Origin: Arcuatula senhousia
Lineage: Eukaryota; Mollusca; Bivalvia; Mytilida; Mytilidae
DNA length: 64,000 nucleotides
Reading direction: 5' to 3'
Assembly (NCBI GenBank): GCA_963971305.1
Contig: OZ020305.1
Span: forward strand, 8,713,001 to 8,777,000
Shown here: piece after piece, positions 20,637 through 32,400 of the stretch
Numbering within the stretch: the first letter of the stretch is position 1
Layout of the letters: the number at the start of each line of letters is the position of its first letter
Translations under genes and position numbers: made by a program
The notes under the pieces: generated by a model
What the model was told of the DNA's origin: nothing
The model's input: the letters and a program-made list of their open reading frames with translations, nothing else
Databases searched by the model: none

Positions 20637-20833
20637 GGGCTCCCGTAGGGTACCCCCCCCCCCTCAGGTCGCAAGGTCGCTTTTAAAAGGGGCCTGAGGT
20701 CGCAAGGTCGCTTTTAAAAGGCATATTTTGGCGGAGGTCGCAGGTCGTTTTTTTGGCATAGGTCGATTTTATGAAGTGTAGGTCGGAAGTCGCCCTTAAA
20801 AAACCCTCAGGTCGAAGGTCATTTTTTACCCTG
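20637..20833. mobile_element. MITE-like element with GGCTCCCG(T/C)AGGGTA inverted ends and ggtcgc repeats
   Basis: The ends GGCTCCCGTAGGGTAC and ACCCTGCGGGAGCC form an inverted pair. The interior has AGGTCGCAAGGTCGCTTTTA twice exactly, plus shorter GGTCG variants. About 197 bp, no ORF. Confidence 0.6.
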
Positions 20834-20850
20834 CGGGAGCCACATGTCAC

Positions 20851-20942
20851 AGTGGCATACCATATGATTTCTTCATATTTATGCATCATCTATGAAAGTG
20901 GCATACCATATGATTTCTTCATATTTATGCATCATCTATGAA
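20851..20942. repeat. Exact 46-bp tandem duplication
   Basis: The unit AGTGGCATACCATATGATTT followed by CTTCATATTTATGCATCATC and TATGAA occurs twice back to back without a difference. Confidence 0.85.
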
Positions 20943-21307
20943 AGTAGATGGGCATATAGTGTTCGTTTGTCCATCCCTCCCAAAATATTGCGAGATGGGC
21001 ATTATGTCTTTTTGACATTGACATTGATTCTTGATTTTTTTCATAATTTTGGTTTTCACTTTGAAATATTTTGCTAATTTTAGTATTTTAAAAGCATCCT
21101 GTGCCAAGATCATTGGATTCAAAGGTTTTCCTTCTTTGGATTAATCTGCGTGTTATGCACATTGAAGTTATATTTCTTTTTGTGTATTTAACGAAAATGT
21201 TTGGTAAGCGGAAGTTATCCCCTTGAAGAAAAAAAAAATGCTTTTGATTTTGTGCTTTGGATCATGACATATAATTTTGTCTTTCTGTTTTTGGTAGGAA
21301 CGTTCTT

Positions 21308-24300
21308 CACGCCAGACAGTCGGTTAATCGAGGAAAAAGTCTGTTGATTTACCTGTATATGCAGTTAAATGGGAAATGAGTCTGTTGATGGAGTCGATTC
21401 GAGTCTGTTGATATGGAAGTATCGAGAAAAACATCGTAGGGATAGTAAATAACACATATTTTCACTAATATGGTAAATCAATTAGCAAAACCATTTATGT
21501 CTAACAAAATGAAAAAGAATACTTTAATTAAAAATGTTAAAACTTTGTATTAACACCAATTTAATAAGCTATAAAATGAAAAGGCGTTTTACTCAGTATA
21601 TATTTCATTAACATTTTAGCATTCAAAAATGTAAACAAAACCATGCAAAATCCTAATAAATATCAAAATAACGTTTTTCTTGTTGCACCAGCAGATGCAT
21701 TACATCGGATGTGTTCTATTTTGTCTATATGCAAAACCATTGTGCTCAATTTTAAGTTTTTGTGCTATAAATCATGTTTTAGTTAAAACACAGTCTGTTG
21801 ATGAGTCGGTTAATGAAAACTCAATCTGTTGATCGGTCTGTTGAGAGTAAATATATTAATCAATTAGTCAGCATTCGCTATATATGGTGTGGTCAAAACA
21901 TTATAAAGGATAATATTTATCAAAAGAATATATGAATACAACTTATTTTTAATAAATTTCGATAATTCGTAATTTTTTACATAATTTTATGTTTGTTATC
22001 TTTTCTTAAGAAGGTCTTCTTAAAGACATGATCGGCTCATAGTGTGATTTCATTCTCTCAGATAAGTGCATTGTTTGTCATAGGGTCATTTCGTACTCCT
22101 ATACTGGATTTTACACGCTGAATTGTAACTAGCATTGAGACTTGTACTTTGCAACAGGGATGTTTAACTTACTCTTCCCGGTCAGCTCTCGTTTTGGCCT
22201 GAATTCAAGTTGTCAGTTGCTGTTCAGTTTTTCGTGTGTTTTGTATTTCCGGTTTGTTCGTGCTATTGTGTGTTTTTGTTGGTTATGCATTTATTTTTTT
22301 TTAGAATTTTTACTTTTACAGTACTTGAATCATGGAAGGTCCAATTCCAAAAAAACAATTATTAATTACAAAACTTCAATTTATGCGCATGAACTAATGT
22401 TTACGTCATCTTCCACAGCTTTCAAATTGCAAGAGTGGAACATAATTAACACACACTTAATCACACCACAAAAATAATCGCCTAGTGTTTAAAACAAAAA
22501 TTACAACAAAGTACTAAACATTACATTTTGCTACGCCTGACGCGCGTTTCGTCTATTCAAGACTCATCAGAGGCGCTCTACAAAAACTATTACAAAAGCC
22601 AAACACTATACAAATATGAAGAGCATAGAATAATAAATCCAAAAAACTTCCAAAGTAGAACACCAATTAGGCCTAATATCAACATATGTCTGAATTTTAA
22701 AATTTAAACATACAATTTCAAAGCTTTGATGCGTTTGTCAACAAAGAAGTGATCGATAAATTTCATTCATTGAAGAATCAAGAGAAAAAAACAAAAACTA
22801 CAACAACAGAAAGTACAGTGGAAGAAAATACGAACTAACAATACTATAGATGGGCTTGTCAAACGTCCAAAAGAGCGAATGCGAAACCGGTAAACACCAA
22901 ACAAAACACGCACGAACAAACAAGAAACACACAAACATCAACTGGCAATGGTGTCGTGGTCATTTGACATGGTGTCAGTTGCGTACACCATAACCCCAAG
23001 TATGTGAATACAGATAACAAATCACTTATTTCATTTTCAATCATTTTTTGGTCCCATAAATTATCTAAGAATTATCTTGATTTGCGCAACCAGGAAACAT
23101 AAGACATGGTTTCAGTTGCATACACCTTAACCCGGGAGTGTCAATATAGCAGATTGCAGATGCAAAGCTATTAAACTTCACACTTGATACATTTTCCAAA
23201 CGTCTTACAAAGAGTTGTATGGTTCCAAAAAGTCTGTAGATCCGCCGTACTACGAATATGGGGTCAGTTTCAAATGGAATTAGTTGCGTAGACAACATCC
23301 CTAACTGTCTATAAACCTGTGGAAAAGCAAGATAGGTAAAATGTTGCAAGTTAGCTCGTTATGACCAATTCAACTTTATCTAAATTATAATAGCGGGTTC
23401 ATTGGCAAAAATATCACTATTTAAAAGGTACATTCCCCTTAACTACCAAAATGGTGGACAGTTTCAAAAAAGATACAACAACAATATGACGAAGACATGA
23501 TGATTAGATCATGTTTCGTTAGCAAGTTGCTCAGTACAAATTATCTCCACAAAACGGGATAAAAAATGATTGTATGCACGTCAACAGGAAACAAATATAC
23601 TACTCACAAACAATTTCTAAATTATGCTCAAAAGTTAAAGATCAGTTGCTTCCATAAACTTTGTGACGGACTGACATACGGACACAAAGTAGCTACTCCA
23701 ACTAAAAATCTTAATTGTCAAATTCAATTATGAAAGCAGCTTAAAACAATAGGTATCTGCTTCAGAAACAGGAAAATATAATTTTTATTTTTAAATTTAA
23801 AAAATTGCACAGAGTACAGAATTGTTAAAAAAAATGAAAATTTTCACTTCCTGTGCTTTTTTTTTTCATTTCCTGTCAGTCGAATTTTTTCTCCTCTTAA
23901 TAGATTAAAACTGTATCCCGAATTCAAATGGCCTAGAGCTACGGCGCTTTGGCCGTTGGTAGCAATAAAATTTCAGAAAAATTCTATAAAAAGTAGAAAA
24001 AATAGCAAAACACACAAAATTTAAACTTTGCGTGCATCCACGTGCATTCATCAAATACATTGAATCTTGGCATTTTGACAGAAATTGCACAGATAAATAT
24101 GAGAGATACCACTTCTCATTTCATCTACATTAGGGTCACCATTAATTTTAGAAGTGAAATATCTACAAAATAACAAATCTCATAATGAAATGTTTTGTTG
24201 GAGTAGCTACACAAAGTGAAAACGAGAATGAAACAAATCGCAGACTTTCCTGTCATTTTCAGACGATTCTACTCATTTTCTCCTTTTTAACACCCAATTG

Positions 24301-24946
24301 AAAATATGATTTGACTTCTTTGCCTTATAAGGACATTAGACGTATCTAAATTTTGAAGTATCATCTTTGCATCACCTTCTTAACGCTCAGTATACCATTA
24401 TATTACCGTTTTATACTGGTTAATTGACTCATCAACTGACAAAAAAGACATTAACCAACTCATCAACAGACTTTAACCGTCAATTTTTTAATAAAAGGAC
24501 GCTTAACCATATCTAAAATATTTATATGTTAAAATTTTAATAACCAATAATTTAGCTAATAACTAACCGCACATTTTGGTACCAAATCTGTGATTTTTTT
24601 TCTAAGAGACTAATCGATTTTTGGTGAAAACATGTTTTTAGTCCTTAACACTGCTGCTACTGTCTCTGTGCCTATTCGTTTTGTCACAAACTGTGATGGT
24701 TTTCTGTCTGTGGAATAATTGGAAATTATGCTGAAATGAATATCATTTTGTCCTACACTTTTCGTTTTTTGATTGGATACTTATTTCATGTAAAAATAGA
24801 CGTTTTCCAGAGAATTTGTGAATCAAATTTCAATTTTACTCTCAACAGACCTATTACCGACTCCATCAACAGACTCATTTCCCATTTAACTGCATATACA
24901 GGTAAATCAACAGACTTTTTCCTCGATTAACCGACTGTCTGGCGTG
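21308..24946. mobile_element. 3.6-kb element with ~90-bp inverted ends and TTCTT target duplication
   Basis: The left end CACGCCAGACAGTCGGTTAA is mirrored at the right end (TTAACCGACTGTCTGGCGTG). Identity between the two ends runs about 90 bp, through GTCTGTTGATTTACCTGTAT and AATGAGTCTGTTGATGGAGT. TTCTT flanks both sides (21303-21307 and 24947-24951). Inner subterminal copies of GTCTGTTGAT/ATCAACAGAC lie near 21790 and 24470. The interior holds a family D piece (about 22850-22945) and a segment with ACGCGCGTTTCGTC. No transposase frame is seen, so it is probably non-autonomous or decayed. Confidence 0.75.
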
Positions 24947-24951
24947 TTCTT

Positions 24952-25139
24952 GTGAGTGAGAAGTTTATTACAGACAGAACACGTGTTACATGTGTTAGGC
25001 GCAATTATTTTTTTTTTGACTTAACTAATGCAATTGAATGCATATTTTTGCCCTATACACAATTAAACCCTTTTTTGTTGTTGTGTTATTTTTGGAGATA
25101 CAGCATAGTTGTTTTGTAATTTTTTATCGTTGAAAGAAG
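24952..25139. other. Short unannotated spacer
   Basis: AT-rich sequence between the 3.6-kb element and a family D repeat; nothing recognised. Confidence 0.35.
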
Positions 25140-26040
25140 CAGGGGTACCAATCGGGTATCCGAACGTCAAACTCAAGTCCGAAATGGCAGAGACAAAACC
25201 AGTAAACACAAACTAGGACAGAACTAAATCTAGCTTTGATGCTTCCTCGAAATTATATATACCTTTACAGCAAGTTTAAGTCTGATGTTAATGTTTCAGA
25301 TTACTTAAACCTTCCAAACTTTAATAGTAGAAAAATACTTACCAAACTACGTATTAGTGACCATAATCTAGAGATCGAACTTGGTAGATACAAGAATATA
25401 CCAAGAGAACAAAGATTTTGTAAATCATGCAAAATAATTGATGATGGAGCTCATTTCTTCTTTCATTGTCAAATTAATAATAATATAAGAAAAACATTTA
25501 TTGACTCAATACAAAAACATTATGCTAATTTTAACCAGCTTGAAACCATTGATAAATTGATTTTTGTACTTAACCCAAATATGGATGTTTTGCCCACGGT
25601 TGTTGATTTTATAAAGCAATCATTTGAGTTGCAACAATGAGATCCACATTGGTCAAAGTCATACATATTTGTAAATTCTATATAATGTTTTTGTATGTAG
25701 AGTTACATGTTCATTGTTTTTTGTATGTTTTTACACGTATATTTGTATTTGCTTAACTTCTTTGAGGTTTTTACCATGCAATAAAGTTCTATACTAAAAA
25801 ACAGACAACATATATTACACGGAAACACAAAACTACAGAATATCAATCAACAACGCGAACTCTAGTCGTAATGAGAGTGAAATCAGGTGCTCCGGAAGAG
25901 TAAACGTTTCATGCCTGCAAAGCACACCTTTCGCGCTGCGAATTTCCAATTCAGTGTATCAAATCCGGTAAAAAACCCAAAACCCTTTAACAAACCAAAT
26001 CTGCACTCATTTGAGAGATAGAAATCCCATATTTGTCTAT
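25140..26040 (-). repeat. Family D retroelement tail, split by a LINE fragment
   Basis: The left part has CAGGGGTACCAATCGGGTATC and ACAAAACCAGTAAACACAAA. The right part (from about 25801) resumes with ACAGACAACATATATTACAC, then GGTGCTCCGGAAGAGTAA. In the intact copy at 4861-4990 these two parts are adjacent, so the DNA between them was inserted later. Confidence 0.6.
25226..25800 (+). pseudogene. 5'-truncated LINE fragment inserted in a family D repeat
   Basis: The plus-strand frame to 25640 encodes NLPNFNSRKILTKLRISDHN, LEIELGRYKNIPREQRFCK and FFFHCQINNNIRKTF, the C-terminal zinc-knuckle-like region of LINE proteins. A 3' UTR with CAATAAAGTT at about 25781 and a short A-run follows. Only the last 130 or so residues remain, so it is a dead copy. 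It differs in sequence from the LINE at 18.4-19.7 kb. Confidence 0.75.
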
Positions 26041-26158
26041 AAGTGAATGATGTCTACCGTGAAACTGAACAAAAATAATTCGATGACAAGTATGAATTCC
26101 GCCACACGAACTTAGCGTGTAAAAATTAATAATTGCCATTATTGTATTGTTTTTTCAG

Positions 26159-26434
26159 GTTATTGTGTCGTTTGTGAACAAATTACAATTTAAAAATTTA
26201 CGAGGAAAAATTGTGTGTTTAATTGTTGGTATTCTTATCATATATGTCTGTGTGAGTTTAATTTATTTTGAAAAGTTATACGCACTTTTCAAAATAAGAA
26301 AGGAATACATACTTCAACGATCGTCAAAACAGGCTTCATCTTTATCAGAGAACCAATTATGCTACGGCAGAGGCATACAACCGAAAATTGAAAAGGGCTT
26401 TGAAAATCCTTTGGATCATCTGGACTTTCGAAAG
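26159..26434 (+). CDS. CHST15-like copy 2, exon A (membrane anchor and stem)
   Basis: 92 codons between GTTTTTTCAG and GTAAGT, phase 0 at both ends. It has a membrane anchor at about residues 17-39 of the exon, then LCYGRGIQPKIEKGFENPLD. As in copy 1, no ATG precedes the anchor in frame, so a short upstream exon is missing. The N-terminal third has diverged strongly from copy 1. Confidence 0.85.
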
Positions 26435-29400
26435 GTAAGTAATTGATAACTGTTATTTTTGTTAATACAATAATAAAAGATAAACTAATAATTAAAAGTA
26501 TCACCACCATCTTTTGAAGACTCCTTGCAACAATAGACATACTTTGGGCTAAATTAGTTACTAAAGTTAGTTATTACTTACCCCCCCCCCCCCCCCTTTT
26601 TCTCCCAAACAGCACGATTTTGGCTATATCCGCGAGATGAACATGAAAGGGGTGATTCAATATGAAATGATGATGAAGTGGAGTAAATGGGGACACAAGG
26701 CCAATCGGGCAGGAGAGTTTTGACTGCCATTGGAAAAAGGAGTGATTGGTAGGAACAGGCAATTTGGATCCCTGGCGGGTTCTACTCTTACCGAGACCTG
26801 CAGCAGGGTTCCTTAACGTGCGAAGAACGTGGCATTTATCCCAACAAGGGGCACCACTATGGTTTTCGGTCAGGTTTTCAGCATTATAGCTGACAGGGCT
26901 GACCAATTCAACCATCTGGGACACACATCCCAGTCGCTTAGTGGGCAAACGGCCTGACCCGATATCAGGTTTCTTCGCTGTCTTTAGTGGATTTTTCCGA
27001 CAAGCTTAGCGCTGCTGCGGGCGTACTCGGCTACCGGAACCCGCACGGGTCCTTTGAGCTAAATAAATATTATGTTTCTCGATTGGAATCGGCATACGGT
27101 TTGTATGAATATTTATGCTATTTCATTGTTGTAGCTTTGGATTGTCAGATTGTCTATACTTAACCATTAGAAGCCTTATGATGTTAAGATGTTGACCCAC
27201 CGGAATTTTATCAATGGTCGGTAATACCGAGAACACATCGATCAGTTCCTTATATATTTTTTAAGAATTTGCTCAAAATAAGCAAAGAAATTGAACATAA
27301 GTTATGACAACATTATATAAGTCCTCTCCCTTTCATACAATGTTTACAAGTATAAGGATTCTAACGACTGATCAACCAAAAAAAAAAAAAAAAAACAACA
27401 ACAACAAAAAACCAATAAAAAAAAACCAAACAAACAAAAAAAAAAAAAAAAACAAACAAACAAAAACAGTGCTGGTTAAAGATTTCTAGAGAATCCTTCT
27501 TTTTATGGGATGGATTTCCTACAACATCTACTGATTTATGTTAAAAATCTAGCTTTGCACTGTGCAATGAGACTACACAAGTTTTTGTTGCTTTTATTAC
27601 ATTTTGTTACATTATTGAGTATACATGTACTTGTTTATGTACTGTAATGTTAACATTGTTTCAATCATGACTGTTATATGTAATTGAAGATTTTATGAGG
27701 ACGCGAAGCGTCCGAAATGAAATATAGATTATACGAGGAAAACGAATAAGATATAACAATGCAATTGCCTTCAATCTAACTCAACTCAACCATAAAATCA
27801 GCTGTTTAAACCCCCTACAGGTGAGAAAAATGAACTCATCCAATTCACCTGTAGTACACCTGTACAATGCATGTAATATCGCTTTCAATTATGCGAGCTT
27901 TCTTTGAATTCCTTGCTTCTTGTATTTGTTTGTTTGATTCTTGCTGTTTTTTTGTTTTTTTTTAGACAAAAATCATTAAAATCTCACTAATACTGAATCA
28001 GGTTGTGTCATGTACATTCAAACCACTTAAAAAATAAACATAGAAAACTAGAAATAGTCACATGATTATATTAATAACAAAATGTATCATGCAAAGTATC
28101 AGAACACATAAAATAGTGAATGTCTATTAATAAATGTCATCATTATCAGTCACTGTTGCTTCTCATCTCTGTTTCTGTTAACCTGTGGAGTCATCCGGCT
28201 CTCCTTGTCTGTCCTTGTTTGTACAGTCTTCTCCTGAAAAAGAATAAAAAATATCAAATATTTGTATCATTGCAACGGGTTGGGTTGTGGAGGGAAATTG
28301 CAATGTTATATCTTATTCGTTTTCCTCGTATAATCTATATTTCATTTCGGACGCTTCGCGTCCTCATAAAATCTTCAATTATACTTCGGAAAACTCATAA
28401 GATATAACATTGCACGTTCAAAGCTCCAAACCTACCTATAGACAAAACAATATCTCCAAAAGTCGTCTTCTTAACTACAGATCTACAGTAAAATTTCTTA
28501 AATGTATTTACATTAGACCAATCAGCCATCTTTAAAATTTCGTTTACTGGTAAACCTTGATTTTTAGCTTTCGAAGTAGAAGCACTTCTAGTAGAGTGTG
28601 CTTTGAATCTATTTGTATCGACACCAGCTAATTGTAAAAATTGCTTAATCCAGTTAGCAACTGTATTTGCAGTAAGACCTTTATGTGGCTTTTTAAGAGT
28701 TCTTAATAGAGGATTAGGAACAGACTTACTAGAATCTCTTATCCCAGCAGATCTAGATAAATAAACCTCTAAACAATGAACCACACATAATTTTAAATTT
28801 GCTGGAAATCTAGAATAAAATATTTCCTTCGATTGACAATCAGACTGTGTTTTTGAAAGACCTGGTAAAGAAAACTTAACACCTTCACTGTCACATAACA
28901 TGAAACGTACATCAATTCTCGCTATTTCAGAAGACCGTTTTGGGGCTGCGATGGCTAATAACATTGCCATTTTTTAGACAAAACTTTTAAATCTAATTCA
29001 TTATTTCCTGGAAGAGAAATCATGTATTTGAGGACCTTATCTAAATCCCAAGTTTCTTGATAACGTGATAAAGGTGGTTTTTCACGTAAAATGCCTCTCA
29101 TTAACCGCCTAACTAATAAAGTTTGACCAACTGGTTGCCCATTTACATGTGGGAGTATAGACGAAATGGCAGATCTATGGACATTTACAGTTCGATACTC
29201 AAAACCTTGGTCAAACATCCATGCTAAAAATTCTAAAACTGATGCTAAAGGTGCTGAAAAGGGATCAACTTCCCTCTCCAAACACCAGCATACCCATTTG
29301 TTCCATGCCGAATCATATGACTTACTGGTTCCCTTTCCCCAAGAGCTAAGGCGAAGTTTTTCAACTTTCTCTGATAAGCCTTCTGATTGTAAGGATCGCC

Positions 29401-32400
29401 TGAAACAAGCCACCCTACCAACTGAAGTGTCTTGTTCAAAACCAGAGGGTGCGGATTCCCGAATGGATCTAACAAAATTTCCCGAAATGTTGGAAGTAGA
29501 CAGGGGTCTTGAATCGACATCTCGAGGCATGTCGCATACCATGGTTGTGTTGTCCAAGCAGGAGTTACCAACACAACTGTCGCCATCTCTGTTTGAATTT
29601 TCTTCAAACAACGAGCTATCAGGCAAAAAGGTGGGAAGGCATATCCTTTCAGGTCTGACCAAGAGTGAAGAAGAGCATTTACTGAACTTGCCTCTGGATC
29701 TGGGAACCAGCTCATGTAAGTTGGTAACTGAAAGTTCACTCTGCTTGCAAACAGATCTACATTGCAAGACATTGTCTTTTGCATTAAATGACTGAAAACC
29801 GTCACATCTAACTTCCAACTGCTTGAGTCGGTGTGATTCCGAGATTCCCAATCCGCTATTCCATTTTGACTGCCCGGAATAAAGTCGACCTGAATGAAAA
29901 CATTCCTCTGAATGCACCAATTCCAGATTTCCATTGAAATCTGATTGCAATTCATTGACACTGTCCCCCCCATTTTGTTCAGATAGGTCAAAGCTGTCTT
30001 GTTGTCTGTCTGAATTAAGACACTGACACTGGTCAGATCTTTTAGAAAGGCCTTTAGAGCATGTTTGATAGCTAGCAACTCCAGAATATTTATGTGATAT
30101 TGACTCTCTGAACTTAGCCAAGGACCCCCTATTCTTATCCCATTGTGAACTGCTCCCCATCCAAATAAACTTGCATCGGTTTGAATTATAAGAGAGTGGG
30201 GTTCCGAGACAAGACTTCTGCCGTTCCAAACCTTTAGACTGTGAATCCACCAGTTCAACTCCTCCAGACATTGGTCTGAAAGAGTTACTACTGAATCGTA
30301 ATTCAGATTGTGCTTCAGTTTCAAATTCTTTATCATTTGAAGGTTTCTGTAATGCAATGGGGCTGGGAACACTGCTTGAATTGACGCCGTAAAATGACCT
30401 ATCAATTCGGACAGTTTGCGGACACTCACAACCCTCATATCCTTGACCTCTTTGCATATCTTTTGAATTTTTTTCTAACTTTGACTTTGGAAGACTTAAA
30501 GTCATTTCCAACGAGTTCACTGTGTACCCTAAGAACTCCATAACCTGACTTGGGATTAGAATTGACTTTTTCTTGTTTATCAGAAAACCAAGACTTTCCA
30601 AAAGAACAACTACTTTCTGAGCTTCTAACTGACAAATTTCTTTTGCTTGATTCATGATCAGAATATCGTCCAGATAGATCACTAACCTTATCCCAAGCTT
30701 CCTTAAAAAACTCATTGGGACCTTCATTACCTTGGTAAAAACTCGAGGGGCAACTGAAATCCCGAAGGGGAGCGACTTGAACTGATATGTCTTCCCTGCC
30801 CACCTGAATTGAAGGTATTTTTGATGTTCCGAAAAAATCGGAAGGGTCAGGTAAGCATCCGACAGATCTAGTTTGATCATCCAATCTCCTTTTCGTAACA
30901 AATCCTTTACATTGTGAATCCCCTCCATCTTGAAATGTTGATATTCTAGATATTGATTTAATTTTGTGAGATTGATGACAGGTCTTTGACCACCCCCCTT
31001 TTTTTCGACAAGGAAGAGGTGACTCAAAAAATGTTCCTGATAATTTGGAACCTCCTGAACAGCCTGTTTCTGAACTAATGTATTTACTTCTTGGTCTAAC
31101 AATAAGATTTTTCCTTTCGAAAAGAATAGATTTGGGGGACTCAACTGTTCTGGTGGAACCTGAGCAAAGTCTAGTTTTAAACCTTTTACAGTTTCTAATA
31201 TCCATGGATCGGATGTTAATTTCATCCAATTCCTTACAAATATTTTTGTTCGACCACCTACCGGAACATGTGTAAGATTTTTGGGGTCTATAGGCAAGTT
31301 TACTTCTAACTTTTGATAGCTTACCTCTAACTCTACTTTTTCTGAAAGGGAGTCCCTCGTCTGTTGCCTCTGCCTCTGCCAAGACTTCTGCCCCTGTTGC
31401 CCCCAAACTGGAATTGGCTGTTTGGGGGCTCCAGCCGAAAAGGCTGGTTCTGTGAAGAGCCTGCAGCAGAACTGTAATTAGAGCTGGAATTAGAAGTAAA
31501 ACCTCTATTAGCATAAGAAGGCCTTTGTTTGTTTCTATATTTAAAGCCAGAGGAGTAGTTTATCATGCTGAAAAGTTCCTTATTGTCCTTACTCTCGGAG
31601 GACAACATTTTCCTAAAGCTACGGCCAAACAATTCCCCGGATGCCTTGCATAAAGCTCTCTTGCCGTCACAATCCTCTAAAAGATCTGAACAGTCAGGAA
31701 GTACCCTATTTAACAATGATTTGCGTCTATCAGTCATATAGACATAGTGAGCATTGCCAATAAGGACAAGTGCTCTTTGCACCAAGTTAATAACATCTAC
31801 AGGATTCAGACCACATTTCTTTTTCTTAATCTTTTCTGCTTCACTCCACAATATAGCTAAAGGACCTGTAGCATCCAGAATCCTGTTCTGAGCATTTATA
31901 ATGGACCTTTCTTTGCCTAAAGACAAGGGCTGTTTAAATTTGCGCTTAAATAACTTTTTCATAAACCTGTCCGTCTCTTTAATTAGGCACATTACAGTTT
32001 TTTGTGACCTCTAATCTTTGAGGTTTACTGATACCCTGGTTGGCATATTTCTCAATGTACTTTGTAATCTTAGACGGTACCTTTACACCCTTCTTAAGGA
32101 TCTCCGACGGATCGAACATATTATCATCCGAATCAACCTCATCTTCCGAGGAGCTAGACGAAGAGGACAAAGACGTACCTTCATCTGATGACTCAACTTC
32201 ACCCCTTTTTCTTTTAGCGGAAGTTCTAATTTCTGACCTTACTGGCGGTGCCCTCTGGCGTTCACTTTGCCAACTTCGTGGGGCTCTATCGGGGTCACTT
32301 TCTACTTCACCTTCTGAGAGGGATATGGAGTGGTCATGTCTGCGCCTTGAGGCGTTGTTGTTGCCCTGAGAGGCGGTATTTGTGCCCTGAGAGGCTTCAT

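Noticed and set aside
27304..27489. Lysine/asparagine-rich 61-codon frame
   Set aside because: It is translated A-rich simple sequence.
29166..29795. 209-codon plus-strand frame across the DIRS element
   Set aside because: It is the complement of the RNase H and recombinase region, which has clear motifs on the minus strand.
30435..31514. 359-codon minus-strand frame overlapping the reverse transcriptase
   Set aside because: The neighbouring frame carries the RT motifs including YLDD. This frame is Ser/Arg-rich shadow text.
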